Below are positions 1 to 5,225 of a stretch of 5,225 bases of DNA, piece after piece. The notes under the pieces were generated by a model. That model worked only from the letters and a program-made list of their open reading frames with translations, searched no databases and was not told the DNA's origin. The stretch comes from Acidobacteriota bacterium (GTDB lineage Bacteria; Acidobacteriota; Vicinamibacteria; Vicinamibacterales; UBA8438). How positions within the stretch are numbered: position 1 is the first letter of the stretch; the number at the start of each line of letters is the position of its first letter. Location: assembly GCA_005778315.1 (NCBI GenBank), contig SXOW01000369.1, forward strand, positions 1 to 5,225, read 5' to 3'. A program made the translations under genes and the position numbers.

Positions 1-1933
1 AGCGCTCCACGAGCGACAGCCGCGGGTCGCCGCTGGCCAGCCGGTCTGTCTGGGTGCGGGCGAAGGGGACGAACGAGCCGCTGAGCCCGCACAGGTCCTG
101 CCCGCGGGGGCCTGGGGCCCGCAGGTTCCAGCCCGTGTTGGTACCGACGGGTACGGCGATCTCCACCGTGCGAATGCCGGCCAGGTCGTGGCCGTCACGA
201 TCGGTCGTCGGCACCAGCACCTGGTAGCGGGCGCCTCGGGCCGGCGGCAGCATGGTGATGCGTCCACCAGCGGGACCGAACAGGGGTCCGTAGTCGAGCG
301 CCCAGAGCTCGTTCACCACCGTCGGGAACGTGACCCCCGGGATGGCCGGGAACGTCTTCGCCGCCTCGGCGACGGTGGCCAGGGTGCCGTCGCTCACGTC
401 GGGATAATTCGACCGCGGCGGCTCGATGCCGCGGTCAGCCCACTCGTCGAGCGCTACCAGCAAGGCTCGCATGAGGGGCGCTGTGCTGCGATAGCTGTTG
501 ACGACGTTGGCGCAGGTCCCCCGGTCGGTCGGCAAGGCCCCGACCCCGGTCGCCCCCCCGTGCGAGTGGCTCGCGACGGCATACAAGCGGACCGTGTCCG
601 GCACCCTCACCCGGTTGCCGGCGCCGTCGTGCACGTTGAGGGAGGCGTTCATCTGCCAGAACTCGTTCGAGCTGTCGATGTGGAAGACGAGCGGGTCGGT
701 CTCGGGTCGCTTGAGGATGCCGTCGCGGATTCCGCTGACGGGGTCCGTGGTGACGGCGTAGGTCAATGGCGGGTACGACTGCGATGTGAAGTCCGCATGC
801 TGGTCCTGGCGCGAGTAGACGTTCGGGTCGGCGAACTCGACGTTGGCGAACAGCCGGTGCGTGCCGGGAATATGGATGCGCACGGCGTCGAACACCTGCC
901 GGCCCGCCTCGTCCCCGTTGAAGCCGAGATACAGGAAGTCTCGAAGGTACATCCCGGTCGACGAGATCCCGAGCCCGTACACGCGCCGCAGATCGAGTCC
1001 AGCCGGGCTGGCCAGCGGGTTTGGGTTCCCGTGGTCGTCCGTCGGCTCGTACCGCAGAAACGCCGCCAGATCGCGGGTCACGGCGTAGCCCAGCCCCATG
1101 ACCCACGGGTTCGTCGCCGGGTAGGTGAACTCGTAGATGCGGTCCGGGTCCAATCCGTCGAAGAGACAGATGTCGGTCGTCGACGGCGTGAGCGACGCTG
1201 CACCCGTGGGGCAGCGGCCGAACGCCCACCGGTCGCGCGAGACCGGCATGCGGATCCCGCCGATGGCATCCCGCACGGTCAGGGTCGAGTGCGTCGTGTC
1301 GTGGTCGCCGCCGGCGCGCTCGTAGCTGAGAAACCGATCGTTCCCCTTCAGCGGCAGCGTAAAGCCCTCCCCGGTGTACTCGACCCGGATCGTGTCCACG
1401 ATCGGGCTGCCATCGGTCTGCCGCGCCACCGGGAGGTTCGCCCCCAGCCGGGTCGCGGTGGTGATGATGTCCCCCGCCCACCCGGCGTCGACAAAGCTGT
1501 AGCCCAGCCGAAAGAACAGCCCGTCACCACTCTCCTCCGGCGCGCTCGGGACGAGTTGCGGAAAGGTCTGGAACGGAATCTCGATGGCGTTCCCGCGGTT
1601 GTTGATGCCGTAAAGCAGCTTGCCGTTGCCACGCGACAGGTCTGCCGGCCTGATCAGCACGAACGGGGCGCTGAACTCCACCCGGCCCTCGTCGTTGCGT
1701 GGGGCCCGGTCGAGATTCACGATGACCGCGTTCCGCGGATCGTGCGGGTCCACCTCCATGAAGACCGTGCCTTCGATCCGCTCGAACGCCCCGGCCTCCC
1801 CGAAGGTGCGCCCACCGGCATAGGGGGTGGTCCGCGCCACGTCGATCCGGACCACCTTCGCCTCGACCCCGTGCGTCATCCCCGCGATGGCGCACAGCCC
1901 ACTCACCAGCATCGTCGCGGCCTTGTTGATCAC
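1..1933 (-). CDS. Exported alpha/beta hydrolase domain protein (ABhydrolase_10 type), 3' end outside window
   Basis: About 644 codons are visible from a GTG start and the frame is still open at the window edge. The product resembles the large 'alpha/beta hydrolase domain-containing protein' family (Pfam ABhydrolase_10), whose substrates are largely unknown. Residues 1-25 look like a Sec signal peptide: Lys4, a hydrophobic stretch, and a possible cleavage after Val-Glu-Ala25. Family landmarks that can be read include LLYGINNRGN near residue 110, the nucleophile elbow GISSTG (Ser324) followed by a YLRDFLYLGFN segment, NEFWQ (Glu424), SHSHGG (His458), and the late GTNTGW...SGSFVPFARTQ region. 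Ser324 and His458 are the likely catalytic Ser and His; Glu424 as the acid is an inference. Four cysteines (241, 256, 474, 615) follow the signal peptide and could form disulfides outside the cytoplasm. GTG is preferred over the in-frame ATG at codon 8 because a strong ribosome site precedes it. The last visible residues, DPRLSLVER, match the family's near-terminal motif, so probably only a few dozen residues are missing. Confidence 0.85.
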   Translation of the reverse strand, partial: MINKAATMLVSGLCAIAGMTHGVEAKVVRIDVARTTPYAGGRTFGEAGAFERIEGTVFMEVDPHDPRNAVIVNLDRAPRNDEGRVEFSAPFVLIRPADLSRGNGKLLYGINNRGNAIEIPFQTFPQLVPSAPEESGDGLFFRLGYSFVDAGWAGDIITTATRLGANLPVARQTDGSPIVDTIRVEYTGEGFTLPLKGNDRFLSYERAGGDHDTTHSTLTVRDAIGGIRMPVSRDRWAFGRCPTGAASLTPSTTDICLFDGLDPDRIYEFTYPATNPWVMGLGYAVTRDLAAFLRYEPTDDHGNPNPLASPAGLDLRRVYGLGISSTGMYLRDFLYLGFNGDEAGRQVFDAVRIHIPGTHRLFANVEFADPNVYSRQDQHADFTSQSYPPLTYAVTTDPVSGIRDGILKRPETDPLVFHIDSSNEFWQMNASLNVHDGAGNRVRVPDTVRLYAVASHSHGGATGVGALPTDRGTCANVVNSYRSTAPLMRALLVALDEWADRGIEPPRSNYPDVSDGTLATVAEAAKTFPAIPGVTFPTVVNELWALDYGPLFGPAGGRITMLPPARGARYQVLVPTTDRDGHDLAGIRTVEIAVPVGTNTGWNLRAPGPRGQDLCGLSGSFVPFARTQTDRLASGDPRLSLVER

Positions 1934-1940
1934 GCTACTG

Positions 1941-1948
1941 CCCCCTTT
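1941..1948 (-). promoter_or_regulatory. Ribosome binding site of the hydrolase gene
   Basis: On the minus strand AAAGGGGG ends 7 nt before the GTG codon at 1933. This purine-rich stretch at normal spacing is what selects GTG as the start rather than the ATG seven codons downstream. Starting at the ATG would also remove the Lys that begins the signal peptide. Confidence 0.65.
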
Positions 1949-1993
1949 GGCGTTGGTCGCGCCATCTTGTCCTGGGCTCTGCCTCACGGCGCC

Positions 1994-1999
1994 ATTGTA
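1994..1999 (-). promoter_or_regulatory. Candidate -10 box for the hydrolase gene
   Basis: The minus strand reads TACAAT, matching five of six positions of the sigma-70-type consensus TATAAT, in otherwise very GC-rich DNA. Transcription would begin near 1988 and give a leader of roughly 55 nt that includes the ribosome site. No convincing -35 hexamer is visible 16-18 nt upstream, so the assignment rests on the -10 alone. Confidence 0.35.
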
Positions 2000-2065
2000 C
2001 GCCGCGCGAGTCGGCCCCGACCTCCATGGCTGCCGGCGCTGACCAGGCGGACCAGCTCGGACGAC

Positions 2066-2100
2066 CGCGACGGATGAGCGCGACGGATGGGCGCGACGAC
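2066..2100. repeat. 13-bp tandem repeat, about 2.7 copies
   Basis: The unit CGCGACGGATGAG (2066-2078) is followed directly by CGCGACGGATGGG (2079-2091) and then a partial copy CGCGACGAC (2092-2100). Copies one and two differ at a single base. The repeat sits between the two divergent promoter candidates. It could be a protein-binding array or simple slippage; the sequence alone does not decide. Confidence 0.7.
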
Positions 2101-2133
2101 GGCCGAGTGTACCCGCCGGGCAGGGCCGGCCGA

Positions 2134-2163
2134 CTGACCACGCCCGCCCGGGTCCAGTAGAGT
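2134..2163 (+). promoter_or_regulatory. Candidate leaderless promoter of the SBBP lipoprotein gene
   Basis: CTGACC (2134-2139) resembles a -35 box, and TAGAGT (2158-2163) fits the TANNNT form of a -10 box, with an 18-nt spacer. TAGAGT ends exactly 6 nt before the ATG at 2170. A standard start site 7 nt after the -10 would therefore fall on the A of the start codon, giving an mRNA with no 5' leader. The same stretch has only weak ribosome-site character (GAG and AGG triplets), which agrees with leaderless translation. Leaderless genes are common in several GC-rich phyla. No other -10-like hexamer stands out upstream. Confidence 0.45.
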
Positions 2164-2169
2164 AGGCCC

Positions 2170-3711
2170 ATGGACGGCCGGTATGGAGCGTGGCTTGCGT
2201 GCGTGTGGGTCTTCGCCGGGTGTAGCGCGGCCCCGTCCCAGGTTCCCGCGTCACGTGTCAGTGACGGCGGCCCCGTCGGCGTCGCCGACGGCACGGGGGC
2301 CCGCTCCAGCGGGGACCTGACCGACGGGGGGATGGGGCGCCAGCGCCTGCGCGCGTTCACGACGGTGATCGCCGGCAGTCAGGCGGAGCAGGCGCGGGAT
2401 GTGACGGTGGACACCGCGGGCCACATCATCATCACGGGCGGGACCCACTCGCCCGATTTTCCAGTCGACCACGACCTCCGGGCGATCGGCGGCGACACGG
2501 CGACCGGCAGCGCCGGGCCGATGTGGGTCTTCGTGATGAAGCTGGACGCGGCCGGCGGCGTCATCTGGTCGACGCTGTTGGGGGGACCCCACTACGACCG
2601 GGCCTACGCGGTCGAGGTCGACGAGGCGGGCGCGATCTATGTCGCCGGCCGCGCGGGGCCAGGCTTTCCCACCACGGCGGGCGTCGTGCAGCCGCGGTTC
2701 GCCGGTGACGCCTCACCCAACGGCGCCTACGGGCAACAGGATGGCTTCATCCTCAAGCTGAGGGCCGACGGGGCAGCGGTGGTCTGGTCCACCTACTTCG
2801 GCGACGGCGACCTCTCGTTCATTCGTGACCTCGACGTGGATGCCACCGGCAACGTCTACGTGGCCCTGCATACCCGTGGACCCTTCCCGCACGTCACGCC
2901 TGCTGCGGACCAGACGGCGCCAGGCGGCGGGTACGACGTGGTGGTCGCCAGGCTCGACCCCGCGGCCGACCGGGTCGCCTGGGCCACGTATCTCGGGGGC
3001 GCCGGCGACGAAGAGGTGCCGACCATCCGGGTCGATGACCAGGGCCGCGTCTTCGTGGTCACCGCCACGACATCGGACGGGCTTGCCACCGCTGGCGCGT
3101 ATCAGTTCAGACGGGCCGGCGACAGTGACATGCTCGTCGCCCGCTATACACCGGCGGGTGTCCGCGACGCGACCACCTACTACGGCGGATCGGCGGCCGA
3201 GCATGTCGAGACGCATCACCTGGCGCTCGACGTCGGCGGTCGAGCCGTATTCGGGGCGCTGACCACATCCGCCGATCTGCCGCTGCCCACGACGCCGAGT
3301 CCGCTCCAGCCCCGCTACGGGGGAGACGGCGACGGGTTCGTGGGCATCCTGTCTTCCGATCTCACCGATCTGGTGGCGGCCACCTATGTCGGCGGCCGCG
3401 CCGGTGAGCATGTCGAAGGCATGGCGGTCGACGCCGGCGGTCACGTGTATGTGGGCGGGGAGACGCGCTCAGACACGCTGCCGTCCACTGGAGCCGTTTT
3501 TCAGGGTGCCAGCGATGCCTGGGTGGCGAAGCTGTCGCCCGGGCTGGACCGGACGTTGTGGCTGGAGTACGTCGGGGGGAGCAACCGGGATGCGCAGCGG
3601 GCGTTGTGGATCGACGCCGACGCGAACGTCATCTCCACCGGCTGGACGAACTTCGAGGGGTTCTTCGACGGGAGCGGCGACGTCTATGTCGCCCGCATCC
3701 TCATGCCGTGA
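2170..3711 (+). CDS. SBBP-repeat beta-propeller lipoprotein
   Basis: The 513-residue protein begins with a short lipoprotein signal peptide ending in the lipobox-like FAGC, so Cys18 would be lipidated. Ser at +2 would send it to the outer membrane if the host is diderm. A flexible Gly/Ala/Ser/Pro-rich tether follows (about 19-60). The rest is a tandem series of SBBP-type units (Pfam SBBP, named for beta-propeller repeats), each with a W/T-x-T-Y-x-G-G strand, an acidic-hydrophobic V-D-x-x-G turn, an I/V-Y-V-x-G strand, and a closing V-A-K/R-L strand. I count seven units, starting near residues 62, 132, 205, 270, 335, 403 and 464, consistent with one closed seven-bladed propeller. Blade 3 (FGDGDLSFIRDLDV) and blade 5 (ALDVGGRAVFGA) depart most from the consensus. 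No enzymatic motif is visible; a binding or surface-scaffold role is an inference. The ATG directly follows a promoter candidate. Confidence 0.88.
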   Translation: MDGRYGAWLACVWVFAGCSAAPSQVPASRVSDGGPVGVADGTGARSSGDLTDGGMGRQRLRAFTTVIAGSQAEQARDVTVDTAGHIIITGGTHSPDFPVDHDLRAIGGDTATGSAGPMWVFVMKLDAAGGVIWSTLLGGPHYDRAYAVEVDEAGAIYVAGRAGPGFPTTAGVVQPRFAGDASPNGAYGQQDGFILKLRADGAAVVWSTYFGDGDLSFIRDLDVDATGNVYVALHTRGPFPHVTPAADQTAPGGGYDVVVARLDPAADRVAWATYLGGAGDEEVPTIRVDDQGRVFVVTATTSDGLATAGAYQFRRAGDSDMLVARYTPAGVRDATTYYGGSAAEHVETHHLALDVGGRAVFGALTTSADLPLPTTPSPLQPRYGGDGDGFVGILSSDLTDLVAATYVGGRAGEHVEGMAVDAGGHVYVGGETRSDTLPSTGAVFQGASDAWVAKLSPGLDRTLWLEYVGGSNRDAQRALWIDADANVISTGWTNFEGFFDGSGDVYVARILMP

Positions 3712-3862
3712 ACGTTGGGCATGGTCTGAAACATCACGGTGAAGATCAATTGACCACTCGTTAGACCGGGCGTCCCTCCTCTCGCCACAGCGCAGCTTCG
3801 TAACAGGCCATCCCGTGATGGGTGACGATCAGGTTCGGTGCCTTGGGATTCTGTGGTCGTTA
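3712..3862. other. Convergent intergenic segment with a coding-like in-frame remnant
   Basis: This gap separates the 3' ends of the SBBP gene and the cupin gene. On the minus strand, directly after the cupin's TGA and TAA stops (3865-3860), the same frame stays open for 32 codons (3859-3764) before a TAA at 3763-3761. In the 28 codons before that stop, about 21 end in G or C, like the real genes here. The peptide (including NLIVTHHGMACYEAALWR) is not one I recognise. A GGTCT/AGACC inverted repeat (3723-3727 and 3763-3767) has too long a loop and no T-run, so I see no convincing terminator for either gene. Confidence 0.35.
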
Positions 3863-4234
3863 TCACGCGCTATCCGACACCAATCGATCGCTCGGTGTGG
3901 CATCGGAGGATAGAGACATACCCGCGGTCAAGCTGCCTGGATGCGTGTCGGACATCCGGTGCTGGGCCTGCTGGAAGCGATCGACGGCCACTGTGGCCCG
4001 CTGCGAAGAGCCTGGCCCGGTGCGGAAGGTGACTTCTCCGTCGAGCACGTAAAGCAGTTCGGATTCCTTGTGGCGGTGCAGGGGTGGACCGCCACCGGGT
4101 GGCAGCGTGCCGATGAAGAGGTCGAATGTCCCACCCGATCCTTCTGCCTCCATCAGCAGTTCGATCTGCGCGCCCATCGAGTGAACTGACGGCGATTCAC
4201 CCACCTTGACAATCATGCTCTGCGGTTCAGCCAT
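3863..4234 (-). CDS. Small single-domain cupin, probably with a decayed C-terminus
   Basis: The 123-residue protein is a conserved-barrel cupin. Motif 1, G(X)5HXH(X)3E(X)6G, is perfect: Gly47, His53, His55, Glu59, Gly66. Motif 2 is poor. His92 followed by Asp96 can stand for the H(X)3N part, but the G(X)5PXG part is not recognisable and the spacing looks one residue short. The usual four metal ligands (two His, Glu, His) therefore survive on paper. The tail from about residue 106 (MSLSSDATPSD) has weaker G/C third-position bias and lacks the final hydrophobic strands of related proteins, which usually run to about 140-170 residues. The reaction cannot be told from the sequence: cupins of this type include dioxygenase-like, isomerase-like and non-catalytic sensor proteins. 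The ATG has a good ribosome site. It lies 35 nt after a tRNA gene on the same strand with no terminator between them. It could be a functional short cupin or an early pseudogene. Confidence 0.65.
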   Translation of the reverse strand: MAEPQSMIVKVGESPSVHSMGAQIELLMEAEGSGGTFDLFIGTLPPGGGPPLHRHKESELLYVLDGEVTFRTGPGSSQRATVAVDRFQQAQHRMSDTHPGSLTAGMSLSSDATPSDRLVSDSA

Positions 4235-4240
4235 GTTTGG

Positions 4241-4246
4241 CCCCCT
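4241..4246 (-). promoter_or_regulatory. Ribosome binding site of the cupin gene
   Basis: The minus strand carries AGGGGG ending 6 nt before the ATG at 4234. It supports this ATG rather than the later in-frame ATG at codon 7, and shows that the 5' part of the gene is still equipped for translation. Confidence 0.6.
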
Positions 4247-4269
4247 GCAATGGTGTAGTGAAGCAAGTC

Positions 4270-4341
4270 AGCGGCAGACGGGGATCGAACGCGCAACCCT
4301 CAGCTTGGGAGGCTGATCCTCTACCATTGGGCTACTGCCGC
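4270..4341 (-). tRNA. tRNA-Gly, anticodon CCC
   Basis: The minus strand folds as a 72-nt tRNA. The acceptor stem GCGGCAG/CTGCCGC pairs fully and the anticodon stem TCAGC/GCTGA pairs fully. The 7-nt anticodon loop CTCCCAA places CCC at positions 34-36, which reads GGG (glycine). The T loop is TTCGATC. The discriminator base is U, usual for bacterial tRNA-Gly, and no CCA is encoded, so the end must be added enzymatically. By my reading some pairs fail: G10 with G25 and C12 with A23 in the D stem, C52 with C62 in the T stem, plus a G49-U65 wobble. The gene may still work, but this is more mispairing than usual. A good -10 box lies just upstream. Confidence 0.88.
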
Positions 4342-4352
4342 AAGGGACAGAG

Positions 4353-4358
4353 ATAATA
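4353..4358 (-). promoter_or_regulatory. -10 box of the tRNA-Gly gene
   Basis: The minus strand reads TATTAT, five of six matches to TATAAT, 11 nt before the mature 5' end of the tRNA. Transcription would start near 4346 with a very short leader, as is typical for tRNA genes. The -35 region is not recognisable. With no terminator between the tRNA and the cupin gene, this promoter may also drive the cupin. Confidence 0.5.
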
Positions 4359-4369
4359 CGACAGGTCGT
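4358..4369. repeat. Inverted repeat ACGAC-N2-GTCGT beside the tRNA -10 box
   Basis: ACGACAGGTCGT is a perfect 5-bp inverted repeat with a 2-bp centre. It abuts the -10 box and lies in the -35/-10 spacer of the tRNA promoter, where a bound repressor would block polymerase. A 12-bp site can arise by chance, so operator function is only a possibility. Confidence 0.35.
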
Positions 4370-4375
4370 GCCTGA

Positions 4376-4402
4376 AACCGCTCTCAGACCTTCAGTGCGG
4401 TT
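4376..4402 (-). terminator. Weak hairpin after the glycosyltransferase gene
   Basis: AACCGC (4402-4397 on the minus strand) can pair with GCGGTT (4381-4376) across a 15-nt loop, directly after the glycosyltransferase stop codon. The stem is short, the loop large, and no T-run follows, so it is not a standard intrinsic terminator. It may slow read-through into the tRNA gene. Confidence 0.22.
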
Positions 4403-4405
4403 CGA

Positions 4406-5225
4406 TCACGTCGGCAACCCGACCCTAAGACCATCGGTGGGCGTCAACCCGTCGAACTCCGGTGGTGACACGACGAAACCATCAAGCCAGTTTGACCGCT
4501 CCAACGCGTTGAAGTAGGCGTTGAACCGCAGTCGTCTTCGCAGGCCGGGGTCGGTGACGAGATCGTTCGCATAGGAGGCCATTGTGTGCGCGGTACTCAT
4601 CACATGTGAGGCATCCGGCGTCCACCCGGCGGTGAGACTCCCCGTCCAGTACCGCTTTCGCATCGTCGCCCGGTCGTCGAAGAGGAATTCGCCGATGAGC
4701 GACAGGCCGAACAACCATGCCCGCTCGGCATGCACCAGGTCGAGAGTTGGCCGGACCAGGAGAGGGCCCGATGGCAGGCACTGGCGGCGTACGAGCGCCT
4801 TGAACGCGCCGTTGAACAAGCCCTGCCAGAACAAGCCCATCGAAAACTGTTCCCGGCCCTCACGCGGCCGGAGCGGAAGGTTTGGCTCATCCCGGTCAGG
4901 CAATCGCCGACCATCGACGTGCTCGGCCCGTACGTGGCCGTGGCAGAGCACCGCATCGGGCCGCGACCGGAGTGTTTCGGCCAACCACCCCGTTGACGCC
5001 GCCTCGACGCTGTCGTCGTGCGGGATGATGCGGAAGAAGTCCGTCGACGCGTGCGATATGAGCGCATTGACATTGCTCACCCAGTTGCCGCCGGCAGTCG
5101 ACCGCAGCACCGTCACCAGAGGTTCGTCGCGATACCGCTCGACGATCCGGTCGGCGGCCTCGTCGAGGCCGTGCTGATCCGAACAGAGCACCACGGCACC
5201 CTGCGCGACATGTTCATCGATGTTC
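4406..5225 (-). CDS. Family 2 glycosyltransferase, 5' end outside window
   Basis: The frame is open at the right edge of the window, leaving 272 codons ending in TGA. Numbering from the first complete codon, residues 1-72 look like the GT-A nucleotide-sugar fold of GT2 enzymes: a hydrophobic strand then CSDQHGLDEAADRI (14-27; Asp16 and Asp21 match the SDxSxD region), a helix, GGNWVSNVNALISHA (45-59), and a strand ending in His69-Asp70-Asp71, the metal-binding DXD-type position. Further on, FNGAFKALVRR (137-147) and DLVHAERAW (162-170) match the acceptor-side loop and acidic helix seen in GT2 proteins. No membrane helix is visible, so it is probably cytosolic or peripheral. Likely roles are surface polysaccharide or glycan assembly, but the sugar and acceptor cannot be read. 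The GTG at 5194 is not the true start: it lies inside the fold and the frame is open upstream. The gene ends 64 nt before the tRNA gene on the same strand. Confidence 0.7.
   Translation of the reverse strand, partial: NIDEHVAQGAVVLCSDQHGLDEAADRIVERYRDEPLVTVLRSTAGGNWVSNVNALISHASTDFFRIIPHDDSVEAASTGWLAETLRSRPDAVLCHGHVRAEHVDGRRLPDRDEPNLPLRPREGREQFSMGLFWQGLFNGAFKALVRRQCLPSGPLLVRPTLDLVHAERAWLFGLSLIGEFLFDDRATMRKRYWTGSLTAGWTPDASHVMSTAHTMASYANDLVTDPGLRRRLRFNAYFNALERSNWLDGFVVSPPEFDGLTPTDGLRVGLPT

Noticed and set aside
435..1481. A 348-codon minus-strand open frame in another phase
   Set aside because: It overlaps the hydrolase reading frame on the same strand, is full of Arg and His, and matches no family. 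It is a shadow of the real frame.
188..2077. A 629-codon plus-strand open frame across the hydrolase gene
   Set aside because: Its translation is an Arg/Val/Gly/His/Pro-rich mix with no family features, typical of the antisense of a GC-rich gene. The opposite strand holds a continuous, recognisable hydrolase.
2713..3444. A 243-codon minus-strand open frame antisense to the SBBP gene
   Set aside because: The plus strand shows periodic SBBP repeats; the antisense translation only mirrors them and has no ribosome site or domain.
3723..3767. GGTCT/AGACC inverted repeat as a bidirectional terminator
   Set aside because: The stem is only 5 bp, the loop is about 35 nt, and there is no T-run on either strand.
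3684..3866. A 60-codon minus-strand open frame between the cupin and SBBP genes
   Set aside because: It overlaps the SBBP 3' end, has no ribosome site, and its translation shows no recognisable feature.
3928..4040. A frameshift in the cupin leading to the frame reading SLPAGPAPDVRHAS, which resembles cupin motif 2
   Set aside because: Third-position G/C bias is clearly stronger in the unshifted frame, which also supplies His92-X3-Asp96. The resemblance in the other frame is short. It is not excluded without an alignment.
4270..4341. The tRNA 3' end as an integration (att) site
   Set aside because: I found no second copy of the tRNA 3' end in the window and no integrase gene. Any distal copy would lie outside.
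4584..5177. A 197-codon plus-strand open frame over the glycosyltransferase
   Set aside because: The composition is Arg/Ser-rich without motifs, while the minus strand reads a GT2-like fold through the same bases.

Overview
The window is high-GC bacterial DNA with strong G/C preference at third codon positions. It holds four protein genes and one tRNA gene. Only two protein genes are complete, because the outer two run off the window edges. Neither the DNA nor the protein families name a lineage. A tandem 'SBBP' beta-propeller lipoprotein next to a large secreted alpha/beta hydrolase is a combination I associate with Acidobacteriota, Myxococcota or other GC-rich soil bacteria. That is an inference of low confidence.

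Layout. Positions 1-1933 (minus strand) encode an exported alpha/beta hydrolase of the ABhydrolase_10 type; its C-terminal end lies beyond position 1. A 236-bp divergent intergenic region (1934-2169) carries a candidate -10 box for the hydrolase, a 13-bp tandem repeat, and a promoter placed so that the plus-strand gene would be transcribed without a leader. Positions 2170-3711 (plus strand) encode a lipoprotein with seven SBBP-type repeats, probably a seven-bladed beta-propeller. It converges on a short cupin gene (minus, 3863-4234) whose second motif and C-terminus look degenerate. Just upstream of the cupin on the same strand lies a tRNA-Gly(CCC) gene (4270-4341) with unpaired positions in its D and T stems. 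From 4406 to the right edge (minus strand) is the C-terminal part of a family 2 glycosyltransferase whose N-terminus lies outside the window.

Functional links. The hydrolase and the SBBP lipoprotein are divergent and both appear to be exported, so they may share regulatory DNA, but nothing ties them to one pathway. The cupin, tRNA and glycosyltransferase lie on one strand without an obvious shared function. I see no mobile element, CRISPR array or recognisable multi-gene defence or biosynthetic system. The points most worth checking are the leaderless promoter geometry, the eroded cupin with an in-frame coding-like extension past its stop codons, the imperfect tRNA, and the GISSTG nucleophile site of the hydrolase.
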